Of a stretch of 8,421 nucleotides of DNA, positions 1-6,332 are shown one piece after another. The DNA is from an uncultured Solirubrobacteraceae bacterium. GTDB taxonomy: Bacteria > Actinomycetota > Thermoleophilia > Solirubrobacterales > Solirubrobacteraceae. The notes under the pieces were generated by a model. It saw only the letters and a list, made by a program, of their open reading frames with translations. It did no database searches and was not told where the DNA came from. The position numbers and the translations under genes are program-made. The stretch covers positions 1 to 8,421 of the forward strand of contig CATPBV010000322.1 in assembly GCA_955652345.1 (NCBI GenBank), written 5' to 3'. Numbering within the stretch: position 1 is the stretch's first letter; every line of letters starts with the position of its first letter.

Positions 1-736
1 CGTTCGCAAGGCGGAGCTGCTTCCGTACCTGCGCCCCGACGGCAAGACCCAGGTGACTGTCCGCTATGTCGATGGGCGCCCCGCCGAGATCGAGAAGATC
101 CTGATCTCCACACAGCACCGCGAGGGCGCCGAGTCGCTTCTCCGCGACGACCTGTGGGAGGTCGTGATCGACAAGGTCCTGCCGGAGGAGCTGTACGACG
201 CCCGCAAGCTCCAGCGCAACTTCCTGGTCAACCCGACCGGACGATTCGTGATCGGTGGCCCGATGGGCGACTGCGGCCTCACCGGCCGCAAGATCATCGT
301 CGACACCTACGGCGGCATGGCGCGCCACGGCGGCGGCGCGTTCTCGGGCAAGGATCCTTCCAAGGTCGACCGCTCGGCGGCCTATGCCGCCCGCTACGTG
401 GCGAAGAACGTCGTCGCCGCCGGGCTGGCCGATCGCGCCGAGGTCCAGGTCGCTTACGCGATCGGCGTGGCGCATCCGGTGTCGGTGATGGTCGAGACGT
501 TCGGGACCGAGAAGATCGGCCGCGCGCGCATCCTCGAGCTGATCGGCGAGCACTTCGACCTGCGTCCGGGCGCCTTCCGCCAGTACCTGAAGCTCCACCG
601 CCCGATCTACCAGAAGACCGCGGCTTACGGCCACTTCGGCCGCGACGACGACCACGACTTCACGTGGGAGCGGACCGACAAGGCGCAGGCTCTCAGGGCT
701 GCCGCCGGCCTCGAGCCGGCGGCCGTGCAGGCGTAG
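1..736 (+). CDS. metK: S-adenosylmethionine synthetase (methionine adenosyltransferase), 3' part
   Basis: MetK makes S-adenosylmethionine from methionine and ATP in the cytoplasm, releasing phosphate and pyrophosphate. The frame is already open at base 2 (first residues VRKAELLPYLRPDGKTQ, which match internal MetK sequence), so the gene begins before the window. About 244 of the usual ~400 residues are visible. Family motifs seen: NPTGRFVIGGPMGDCGLTGRK, then the glycine-rich loop GGGAFSGKDPSKVDRSAAY starting at visible residue 110, which carries the Lys and Asp that bind the ATP phosphates and metals, then AIGVAHPVSV and a C-terminal HRPIYQKTAAYGHFGR stretch. The stop is TAG at 734-736. Nothing looks degraded. 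A GTG at 53 is an internal codon, not the start. A 355-bp gap separates it from priA. Identification is secure. Confidence 0.97.
   Translation, partial: VRKAELLPYLRPDGKTQVTVRYVDGRPAEIEKILISTQHREGAESLLRDDLWEVVIDKVLPEELYDARKLQRNFLVNPTGRFVIGGPMGDCGLTGRKIIVDTYGGMARHGGGAFSGKDPSKVDRSAAYAARYVAKNVVAAGLADRAEVQVAYAIGVAHPVSVMVETFGTEKIGRARILELIGEHFDLRPGAFRQYLKLHRPIYQKTAAYGHFGRDDDHDFTWERTDKAQALRAAAGLEPAAVQA
701..723 (+). other. Perfect GC hairpin at the end of metK
   Basis: GCCGCCGGC (701-709) pairs perfectly with GCCGGCGGC (715-723) around the 5-nt loop CTCGA. It lies within the last codons of metK, ending 11 nt before the stop codon. No T-tract follows, so it does not meet the standard for a Rho-independent terminator. 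GC-rich actinobacteria may use U-less hairpins, but in coding sequence of this composition it may also be chance (Ala/Gly-rich codons). Confidence 0.3.
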
Positions 737-853
737 GCTCGCTCGCGGTTACCCGTCAGCAGGCGGAGCGGGTCGCGCGGCCCAACAACCTCAATGAAGG
801 GGGCGGTTTCGGGGCTTCCGTCGGCTCTTGATCCATGTGGCCGCTCGAAATCG

Positions 854-908
854 TGTGCACAACGCGTCACGGGACGGGTCTGGCGGGACGCGTGACGCGT
901 CATGCACA
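854..908. other. Hairpin/dyad of unit 1
   Basis: Bases 854-871 pair with 891-908 at 16 of 18 positions (mismatches 860/902 and 861/901), around a 19-nt loop (872-890). The uninterrupted part, 862-871 with 891-900, is ten pairs. The right arm also contains a smaller perfect palindrome, GACGCGT-G-ACGCGTC (888-902). No T-tract follows, so it is not a canonical terminator. Confidence 0.6.
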
Positions 909-914
909 AATCAC

Positions 915-966
915 GTGCGTAACACGGCGGACGCGGCCCGGATACGGCGCGTGACGTGTTATGCAC
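915..966. other. Hairpin/dyad of unit 2
   Basis: Bases 915-926 pair with 955-966 over twelve consecutive positions, including one G-U (919/962), around a 28-nt loop. Compared with unit 1, one pair is exchanged in a compensatory way: G864-C898 there, A924-T957 here. This supports preservation of the dyad, either as DNA operator symmetry or as RNA structure. Confidence 0.5.
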
Positions 967-1091
967 ACGAATCTCTCCCTTCGTCGGGCCGTTTCCGCTG
1001 ACCAGTGGTTGCAAAGCTCGGTGGCGCGCCGCCCGCAGGCCGGTCCTGGCGTCCCGAGGGCATCCTCGGCTCGCTCTACGCTCCGCTCGCC

Positions 1092-3125
1092 ATGAACCCA
1101 CCGACCGGTGATACGGCTGACGTGATCGCGCGGGTGCAGCCGCTCACACGCACGCGGGCGATCCGCGGACCGTTCGACTACCGGCTGCGAGCCGACCAGG
1201 ATCCGGTCGGCGTCGGCTCGCTGCTGCGCGTCCCGTTCGGCCACAGCACGACGATGGGAGTCGTGGTCGAGATCGCCCGCGAGTCCGAGCTGGAGCCCGA
1301 GCGCCTGGCGGAGCCGCTCGCGGTGCTCCCCGGGGCGCTTCCGCCGGACCTGGTGGGGCTCGCGGCGTGGATGGCGGCTGAATACTGCTCGACCCCGGCC
1401 CGGGCGCTCGAGCTGATCCTGCCCCCGGGCGCCGGCAAGCGGCCCAGGCGGCGATCGACGACCCAGGTGCAGCCCGACGCCGGCGCAGCAACCGAGGTGC
1501 GTGTCGGCTCAGCCGCCCTGACCGGCGCTCAACGGCACGCGCTGGCCGCCGTGGTGGCGGCGGTGCAGGCACGCAGCGGGCCGGCGGACGGCGGGGGATT
1601 CCTGCTGCACGGGGTCACCGGCTCTGGCAAGACCGAGGTGTACCTCCGGGCGGTCCGGGCGGCGCTCGACGCGGGCCGCGCCGCGATCGTGCTCGTGCCC
1701 GAGATCGCGCTCACCCCCCAGACGCTCGCGCGGTTTCGCTCCCACTTCGGCGACGTGGTCGCCGTGCTGCATTCCGCTCTGACCGGCGGCGAGCGCCGCG
1801 CCGAGTGGCTCCGGCTGCGCTCCGGCGAGGCGCGGGTGTGCGTGGGGCCGCGCTCGGCTGTGTTCGCGCCGCTCGAGGACATCGGCCTGATCGTGATCGA
1901 CGAGGAGCACGACGCCTCCTACAAGCACGAGGGAGACCCTCGCTATGACGCCCGGACCGTCGCGCTCCGGCGGGCCCGCGACCACGGCGCCGTGCTGCTC
2001 GCGGGCAGCGCAACCCCGCGACCCGAGAGCGTGATTTCGCTGGGGCGCCTGCGGCTGCCCAGCCGCATCGACGGACTGGCGCTGCCCCCCGTCGAGGTCC
2101 TCGACATGCGCGGCGCGCACCATCCGCTGCATCCGCGGACCCGCGAGGCGCTGTGCGAGGTACGAAGGACCGCGGGCAAGGCGATCGTCCTGCTGAACCG
2201 CAGGGGCTGGTCGAACTTCCTGTGCTGCCGGACCTGCGGGCAGGTGTCGATGTGCCCGAACTGCGAGGTGGCGCTGGTGCTCCACCGGCCGCGGAGCCAG
2301 CGCGCCTCCACGTCCGTTCTCGGAGTGCTCGGCTGTCACCACTGCGGGCATCGCGAGCGCGCCGCTGAGCGCTGCGGTAGTTGCGGCTCGGTCGCGCTCG
2401 CGCGACATGGCGCCGGGACCGAGCGACTGGAGCATGAGCTGCAAGCGGCGCTCGGCGACGTCCGGTTTCCGATCTTCAGGCTCGACGCGGACGTAACGGC
2501 CGTCAAGGACCGCCTTGCGCGCGTGCTGGCCGACTTCCGAGCGGCCGGTGCCGGCGTCCTCGTCGGCACGCAGATCATCGCCAAGGGTCACGACTTCCCC
2601 GATGTCACGCTCGGGATCGTCCTCGACGCCGACGGAACGCTCCGTTTTCCCGACTTCCGCGCCGAGGAGCGCACATTCGCGCTGATCACCCAGCTGGCTG
2701 GTCGCGCCGGCCGGAGCGCCGCCGGGGGCCGCGTGCTCGTGCAGACGCTCGCTCCGGAAGCTCGGGCGATCGGGTTCGCGGCCGCGCACGATGCCGACGG
2801 TTTCCTGTCCGGCGAGCTGTCGCGGCGCAAGGCTCTCGCGTACCCGCCGTACGGCTCGCTGATCCGCGTGGTCTGCTCGTCGGTCGATGGGTCGGACGCG
2901 ATCGCGCTTGCGGGCGCCCTGCGGGCCGAGATCGCCCCGGCCGGCGTAACCGTGCTGGGACCGGCGCCGCTGTTCCGCCTGCGGGGTCGCGAGCGAAGCC
3001 AGCTCGTGGTCAAGTCCCCGGCGCGAGAGGAGGCGATCCGGGCGGTCGCGGCTGCGGTCGATCGCCACGCCGTGCGGGCGTCGCGCGAGACCGTAAGCAT
3101 CAGCGTGGACGTCGATCCTCAATAG
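1092..3125 (+). CDS. priA: Replication restart helicase PriA (primosomal protein N')
   Basis: PriA recognises stalled or collapsed replication forks and reloads the replisome, using a 3'-5' superfamily 2 helicase. Numbering from the ATG at 1092 gives 677 residues. The N-terminal DNA-binding region starts with VIARVQPLTRTRAIRGPFDY. Then come Walker A GVTGSGKT (174-181), Walker B DEEH (270-273) and motif III GSATP (305-309). Eight zinc-binding cysteines follow (379, 382, 388, 391, 415, 418, 428, 431), then GTQIIAKGHDFPD from 492 and motif VI LAGRAGR (535-541). All catalytic motifs look intact. The frame is open further up to GTG 1005, but those 29 codons do not resemble PriA. GTG 1122 is another candidate. 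None has a clear ribosome binding site, so the start is uncertain while the identity is secure. def follows 10 bp after the stop. Confidence 0.96.
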   Translation: MNPPTGDTADVIARVQPLTRTRAIRGPFDYRLRADQDPVGVGSLLRVPFGHSTTMGVVVEIARESELEPERLAEPLAVLPGALPPDLVGLAAWMAAEYCSTPARALELILPPGAGKRPRRRSTTQVQPDAGAATEVRVGSAALTGAQRHALAAVVAAVQARSGPADGGGFLLHGVTGSGKTEVYLRAVRAALDAGRAAIVLVPEIALTPQTLARFRSHFGDVVAVLHSALTGGERRAEWLRLRSGEARVCVGPRSAVFAPLEDIGLIVIDEEHDASYKHEGDPRYDARTVALRRARDHGAVLLAGSATPRPESVISLGRLRLPSRIDGLALPPVEVLDMRGAHHPLHPRTREALCEVRRTAGKAIVLLNRRGWSNFLCCRTCGQVSMCPNCEVALVLHRPRSQRASTSVLGVLGCHHCGHRERAAERCGSCGSVALARHGAGTERLEHELQAALGDVRFPIFRLDADVTAVKDRLARVLADFRAAGAGVLVGTQIIAKGHDFPDVTLGIVLDADGTLRFPDFRAEERTFALITQLAGRAGRSAAGGRVLVQTLAPEARAIGFAAAHDADGFLSGELSRRKALAYPPYGSLIRVVCSSVDGSDAIALAGALRAEIAPAGVTVLGPAPLFRLRGRERSQLVVKSPAREEAIRAVAAAVDRHAVRASRETVSISVDVDPQ

Positions 3126-3135
3126 ACTCGTCCTC

Positions 3136-3750
3136 GTGCCAGAAAACGCGGCGGACAACCAAGATCCGGAGCTCGAGCCGGACGTCGACTCCGACGGCTT
3201 GCGGCCCGAGGAGCCCGAGCTCGACCCCGAGCTCGCGGCGCGGCGCGCCGCCGCTCTGGCCCGCATCCGCAAATTCGGCGATCCCGTGCTGCGCACCCGC
3301 GCTCGCGAGGTGGCGCACATCGACGACGCCCTGCGGGACGAGGTCCAGCAGATGGCGGAGCTGATGGGCGACGCGCTCGGGGTGGGCCTTGCGGCGCCGC
3401 AAGTGGGAGTTCTCCACCGCCTGCTCGTGTATCGGGTCGCGCCGCAGGCTGAGCCTGTTGCGCTCGTCAACCCGGAGGTCGAATGGGCCGGCTCGGACAC
3501 CGAGGCGATGGAGGAGGGCTGCCTCAGCCTGCCCGAGGTGCTCGTCGACGTCGAGCGCCCAATCCACGTGCGGGTGGGCGCCCTGGCCGCGGACGGGGAG
3601 CGGATCCTCGTGGAGGCGTCGGGGCTCGAGGCTCGCGTGATCCAGCACGAGATCGACCATCTGGACGGGGTCCTGATCCTGGACCGGGTGTCGCGAGAGC
3701 AGCGCAAGGAGGCGATGCGGGTACTGCGCGAGGCCGAGCAGGCCGCCTAG
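3136..3750 (+). CDS. def: Peptide deformylase
   Basis: Def is a metalloenzyme that removes the N-formyl group from nascent proteins at the ribosome. The 204-residue product has all three signature motifs: GVGLAAPQVG (82-91), EGCLS with metal ligand Cys129 (127-131), and HEIDH with ligands His171 and His175 and catalytic Glu172. The conserved core starts around residue 44 (IRKFGDPVLRTRAREV). Ahead of it is an extra acidic, proline-containing tail with 13 Asp/Glu in residues 1-34. The start is GTG 10 bp after the priA stop, with no Shine-Dalgarno, which suggests coupling. A TTG at codon 22 is the only other plausible start before the core. fmt, whose product acts in the opposite reaction, begins 37 bp downstream. 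Confidence 0.96.
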   Translation: MPENAADNQDPELEPDVDSDGLRPEEPELDPELAARRAAALARIRKFGDPVLRTRAREVAHIDDALRDEVQQMAELMGDALGVGLAAPQVGVLHRLLVYRVAPQAEPVALVNPEVEWAGSDTEAMEEGCLSLPEVLVDVERPIHVRVGALAADGERILVEASGLEARVIQHEIDHLDGVLILDRVSREQRKEAMRVLREAEQAA

Positions 3751-3763
3751 CAGCAGGCGGGCC
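3741..3763 (+). other. Imperfect hairpin over the def stop codon
   Basis: GGCCGCCT (3741-3748) pairs with AGGCGGGCC (3755-3763), with one bulged base and a 6-nt loop, across the def TAG. A short C-rich run follows, not a T-tract. It could modulate def-fmt transcript processing or fmt translation, or be chance in GC-rich DNA. Confidence 0.25.
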
Positions 3764-3787
3764 GCTCCCCCACGACGCCCGACGCAG

Positions 3788-4687
3788 TTGCGCACCGTAT
3801 TCATCGGGACCTCTGAGTTCGCCGCCGCCGTCCTGCGCGCGCTTGCGGACTCGCCCCATCGCCCGCTGCTCGTCGTGACGCGACCGGATCGCCCCCGGGG
3901 TCGTGGACAGCGTCTGGCCGCCCCCGAGGTCGCACGCACAGCTCACGAGCTCGGCATCGCGGCTTCCCAGCCGGAATCGGTCAACGACGAGCAGGCGCAG
4001 GACCTGATCGCAGACGCCCGCCCCGAGGTCGTCGTCGTATGCGCCTACGGCGGGCTGATCGGCGAGCGCCTGCTCTCCGCCCACGAGATCCTCAACGTCC
4101 ATCCCTCGCTGCTTCCGCGGTGGCGGGGCGCGGCGCCGATCGAACGCGCGATCATGGCGGGCGACGAGGTTACGGGCGTCTCGATCATGCGCGTCACCGC
4201 ATCGCTCGACGCCGGGCCGGTGTGCGCGCAGCGCAGCGAACAGATCGCGGCTGACGACACATACGGGTCCCTGGCCAAGCGGCTCGCCGAGCTCGGCGGG
4301 GAACTGCTGGTCGAGACACTCGATTCGTCGCCGCCGTGCCGGGAGCAGGACGACTCGCTTGCGACGTACGCCGAGAAGATCTCGCCGGAGGACCGCTTGC
4401 TCGACCCCTCGCGACCGGCCATCGAGCTCGAGCGACGGGTCCGCGCACTCGAACCGCACGTGGGGACGCGCGTCGAGCTACCCGATGGCGAGATGCTGGG
4501 GGTCACGCAGGCGCGCGCGCTCCCCGCCGACGGGACCGCGCCCGGCGCGGTGTCACTGGACGGATCAGCGCCGGTGCTGGCGTGCGCCGAGGGCTCGCTG
4601 GAGCTGGTCGTCGTCCAGCCTCCCGGCCGCAAGGCGATGACCGGCGAGGCTTTCCTGCGCGGGCTTCACGGTCGTGGCCGGTCGTAG
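3788..4687 (+). CDS. fmt: Methionyl-tRNA formyltransferase
   Basis: Fmt transfers a formyl group from 10-formyl-tetrahydrofolate to Met-tRNA(fMet), producing the initiator used in translation. The product is 299 residues, close to the usual ~310. The N-terminal Rossmann-type transferase domain begins RTVFIGTSEFAAAVLRAL and contains the catalytic triad Asn103, His105 (in NVHPSLLPRWRGAAPIERAI) and Asp141 (SLDAGPV), with the same internal spacing as in E. coli Fmt. The C-terminal OB-like tRNA-binding domain follows YAEKISPEDRLLD. The start is a TTG, fixed by the conserved N-terminus that follows it; no ATG or GTG fits, and no Shine-Dalgarno is visible. It lies 37 bp after def, the classic def-fmt pair, and overlaps rsmB by 14 bp. 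Confidence 0.96.
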   Translation: MRTVFIGTSEFAAAVLRALADSPHRPLLVVTRPDRPRGRGQRLAAPEVARTAHELGIAASQPESVNDEQAQDLIADARPEVVVVCAYGGLIGERLLSAHEILNVHPSLLPRWRGAAPIERAIMAGDEVTGVSIMRVTASLDAGPVCAQRSEQIAADDTYGSLAKRLAELGGELLVETLDSSPPCREQDDSLATYAEKISPEDRLLDPSRPAIELERRVRALEPHVGTRVELPDGEMLGVTQARALPADGTAPGAVSLDGSAPVLACAEGSLELVVVQPPGRKAMTGEAFLRGLHGRGRS

Positions 4688-6050
4688 TCGGGGCTCGCCT
4701 GGCAGGGGGCGGGCGCTCGCGCCCGGGGCCGGGGCGACCCCGGCCCGCAGGTGCGCGCTCGCGGTCGTGCGGCGGGTGTTCGAGGAGGGGGCGTACGCCG
4801 ACCGGGCGATGGGCTCGATGGCGTCAGAGCTCGAGCCGCGCGAGCGAGCGTTCGCGACGGCGCTCGCGTACGGGACCGTCCAACGCCGCGCCACGCTCGA
4901 CTACATCGCGCAGCGGCTCCTCGACAAGCCGGTCGCGCAGCTCGAGCCGGTCGTGATCGCGGCGCTCCGGCTGGGCTTGTGCCAGCTGCTGTACCTCGGG
5001 GGCGTGCCGGACCATGCGGCGGTCGGCGAAAGCGTCGAGCTCGTGAAACGCGCGAGCCCCGCGGGATCGAGGCTCGTCAATGCCGTCCTGCGGCGAGCAG
5101 CCCGGGAGGGCCCCGCGATGCTCGCGGAGCTGAGCGACGCGACGCCCGAGGCCGCCGCGATCATGCACTCGGCTCCCCAGTGGCTCGCGCAGCGCCTGTG
5201 GCACGAGCTCGGCGCGGATACGGCGCGCGCGGTGCTGCGACGGGCGAACGAGCCCGCCGAGTCGGCGCTCCGGATCAACACGCTCGTGAGCACCGTCGAG
5301 CAGGCCATTGCCGGTTTGCCGGTCCCGGCACGCCGGAGCGATGATCTGCCCGAGGCGCTCGTGCTCGATGGGCAGTTCGACGTCTACGGCTCTGAGCTCT
5401 GGCGCCGCGGCGCGGTGATCGCGCAGTCGCGCGCCTCGATGCTTGTGTCGCGTGTGCTCGCCCCGACCCCCGGCCAGGAGGTGCTCGACCTGTGCGCCGC
5501 GCCCGGCGGGAAGACGACCCACCTCGCCGCTCTGATCGAGGATCGGGGCGCGATACTCGCGGTCGAGCGCCATCCGGGACGGGCGCGGGCGCTCGGCGGA
5601 ACGTGCGCCCGCATGCGCGCGGGCTGCGTGCGCGTTCTGAGGGCGGATGCCGCCACGCTTGACGCCGGCTGCAGGTTCGACCGGGTGCTGGTCGACCCGC
5701 CGTGCAGCGGGCTGGGAACGCTTCAGTCGCGCCCCGACCTGCGCTGGCGCGTGACTGAGCAGGCGATCGAGGAGCTCGCAGCGGCGCAAGCGAGGATCCT
5801 CCGGGCGGGTGCGGCGGCCACGCGGCCCGGCGGCTCGCTCGTCTACTCGGTGTGCACGATCTCTCACGCCGAGAGCCATGCGGTGCTCGAGCGCTTTCTG
5901 GCACAGCATCGCGACTTCGGAGCCGCCGACCTCGGCGCCGAGCATCCGGAGCTCGCCGACGAGCGAAATACGAGCTACCTCCAGCTGATGCCCGATCGCG
6001 ACCTCACCGACGGGTTCTTCATCGCGCGGCTGCGCCGCCGCGGCGCGTGA
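4674..6050 (+). CDS. rsmB: 16S rRNA (cytosine-967-C5)-methyltransferase RsmB (Sun/Fmu)
   Basis: RsmB methylates C967 (E. coli numbering) of 16S rRNA using SAM. The 458-residue product has an N-terminal NusB-like RNA-binding domain (about 22-150, starting PARRCALAVVRRVFEEGAYA) and a C-terminal Rossmann methyltransferase domain. SAM motif I is CAAPGGK (274-280). Motif IV is DPPCSG with Cys344, and motif VI is VYSVCTI with Cys394, matching the two-cysteine mechanism of RNA m5C methyltransferases. GTG 4674 overlaps the end of fmt by 14 bp, which implies translational coupling. The next in-frame start (GTG 4767) would remove conserved NusB-domain residues. Residues 1-21 are Gly/Arg/Ala-rich and not conserved, and the codons just after them overlap two strong GC hairpins. 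Confidence 0.95.
   Translation: MAGRSRGSPGRGRALAPGAGATPARRCALAVVRRVFEEGAYADRAMGSMASELEPRERAFATALAYGTVQRRATLDYIAQRLLDKPVAQLEPVVIAALRLGLCQLLYLGGVPDHAAVGESVELVKRASPAGSRLVNAVLRRAAREGPAMLAELSDATPEAAAIMHSAPQWLAQRLWHELGADTARAVLRRANEPAESALRINTLVSTVEQAIAGLPVPARRSDDLPEALVLDGQFDVYGSELWRRGAVIAQSRASMLVSRVLAPTPGQEVLDLCAAPGGKTTHLAALIEDRGAILAVERHPGRARALGGTCARMRAGCVRVLRADAATLDAGCRFDRVLVDPPCSGLGTLQSRPDLRWRVTEQAIEELAAAQARILRAGAAATRPGGSLVYSVCTISHAESHAVLERFLAQHRDFGAADLGAEHPELADERNTSYLQLMPDRDLTDGFFIARLRRRGA
4710..4746 (+). other. Tandem perfect GC hairpins at the fmt/rsmB junction
   Basis: Two perfect hairpins lie back to back 23 bp after the fmt stop. CGGGCG (4710-4715) pairs with CGCCCG (4720-4725) around the tetraloop CTCG. 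Directly adjoining, GGGCCGGGG (4726-4734) pairs with CCCCGGCCC (4738-4746) around the triloop CGA. They fall in the N-terminal codons of rsmB, including poorly conserved ones. There is no T-tract. They could be a U-less terminator or attenuator, or a coupling-dependent mRNA structure. Confidence 0.45.
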
Positions 6051-6074
6051 GATCGGCGATCTGCAGGCCGCGCC

Positions 6075-6332
6075 GTGAACGTCCGTAAGCTACGTCCTCC
6101 GAACGTGACCGATCCATCCGTCAAGCTCGGTATGGCGTGCCCGGGGTGCGGCGAGCCCTGGTTGCGGGCGACTGCCGCGCCGGGACGGTATCGCTGCGTC
6201 AACTGCCTTCAGCGCTACGAGCTCGTGTCCGTCTGCCCCAACTGCGGTGAGCACTCGACGATCGTGAGGATGTCGAGTACGGCGATCGTGGTCTGCAACC
6301 ACTGCCACGGCAGCATGTTGCGGGCGGTATGA
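6075..6332 (+). CDS. Small double zinc-ribbon protein
   Basis: This 85-residue protein has four CxxC pairs: Cys22/25 (CPGC), Cys41/44 (CVNC), Cys54/57 (CPNC) and Cys74/77 (CNHC). This is enough to bind two zinc ions in two ribbons, and there is no other recognisable domain, signal peptide or membrane segment. The layout (two CxxC pairs, then CPxC, then a CxHC near the C-terminus followed by GSMLR) resembles the small YfgJ-type zinc-ribbon proteins, but the similarity is distant and is only an inference. Function is unknown; RNA, ribosome or protein binding is plausible. It lies 24 bp after rsmB, and its TGA directly abuts the GTG of rpe. GTG 6075 is the longest start; GTG 6105 and ATG 6132 are in frame and could be correct, since the first 20 residues look unconserved. 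Confidence 0.85.
   Translation: MNVRKLRPPNVTDPSVKLGMACPGCGEPWLRATAAPGRYRCVNCLQRYELVSVCPNCGEHSTIVRMSSTAIVVCNHCHGSMLRAV

Larger units (their letters stand above)
851..970. repeat. Four-copy alternating 21-bp motif array (two ~60-bp palindromic units)
   Basis: Four related 21-bp sites alternate in strand: 851-871 (minus), 891-911 (plus), 911-931 (minus) and 950-970 (plus). Read in the same direction, the site is CGTGACGYGTT followed by RTGCACACGA. The outer copies (851-871 and 950-970) agree at 19 of 21 positions. The 891-911 copy differs mainly at its end, and the 911-931 copy matches about 14 of 21. Left-hand sites are 60 bp apart and right-hand sites 59 bp apart, so the region looks like two diverged tandem units, 851-910 and 911-970. 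I saw no further copies in the window. Possible roles are an operator array, an extragenic palindromic repeat, or structured RNA at the metK/priA boundary. The sequence does not decide between them. Confidence 0.75.
737..1091. other. metK-priA intergenic region
   Basis: No convincing coding sequence was seen on either strand in these 355 bp. Frames open across it read as low-complexity Arg/Ala/Gly shadows with no family signature. The middle (851-970) carries the palindromic motif array described separately. The stretch 737-850 shows nothing recognisable. I found no confident -35/-10 pair and no T-tract terminator. The stretch 1005-1091 is open in the priA frame from a GTG, but its 29 codons (MVAKLGGAPPAGRSW and on) do not resemble PriA, so it is treated here as leader. 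Confidence 0.6.

Noticed and set aside
851..970. SAM riboswitch or CRISPR-like array next to metK
   Set aside because: The array lies downstream of metK, has only four diverged copies in alternating orientation and no uniform spacers, and shows no SAM-riboswitch core that I could recognise.
625..1101. Minus-strand open frame covering the metK-priA gap
   Set aside because: It runs through the end of metK and through the palindromic array, and shows no domain or plausible ribosome binding site.
1509..3707. 732-codon minus-strand open frame across priA and def
   Set aside because: It is long only because stop codons are rare in GC-rich DNA. Its translation is Arg/Ser/Ala-rich, and it spans two unmistakable plus-strand genes.
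4824..5945. 373-codon minus-strand open frame opposite rsmB
   Set aside because: It is a shadow of rsmB. The opposite frame has SAM-binding and catalytic motifs, while this one has none.
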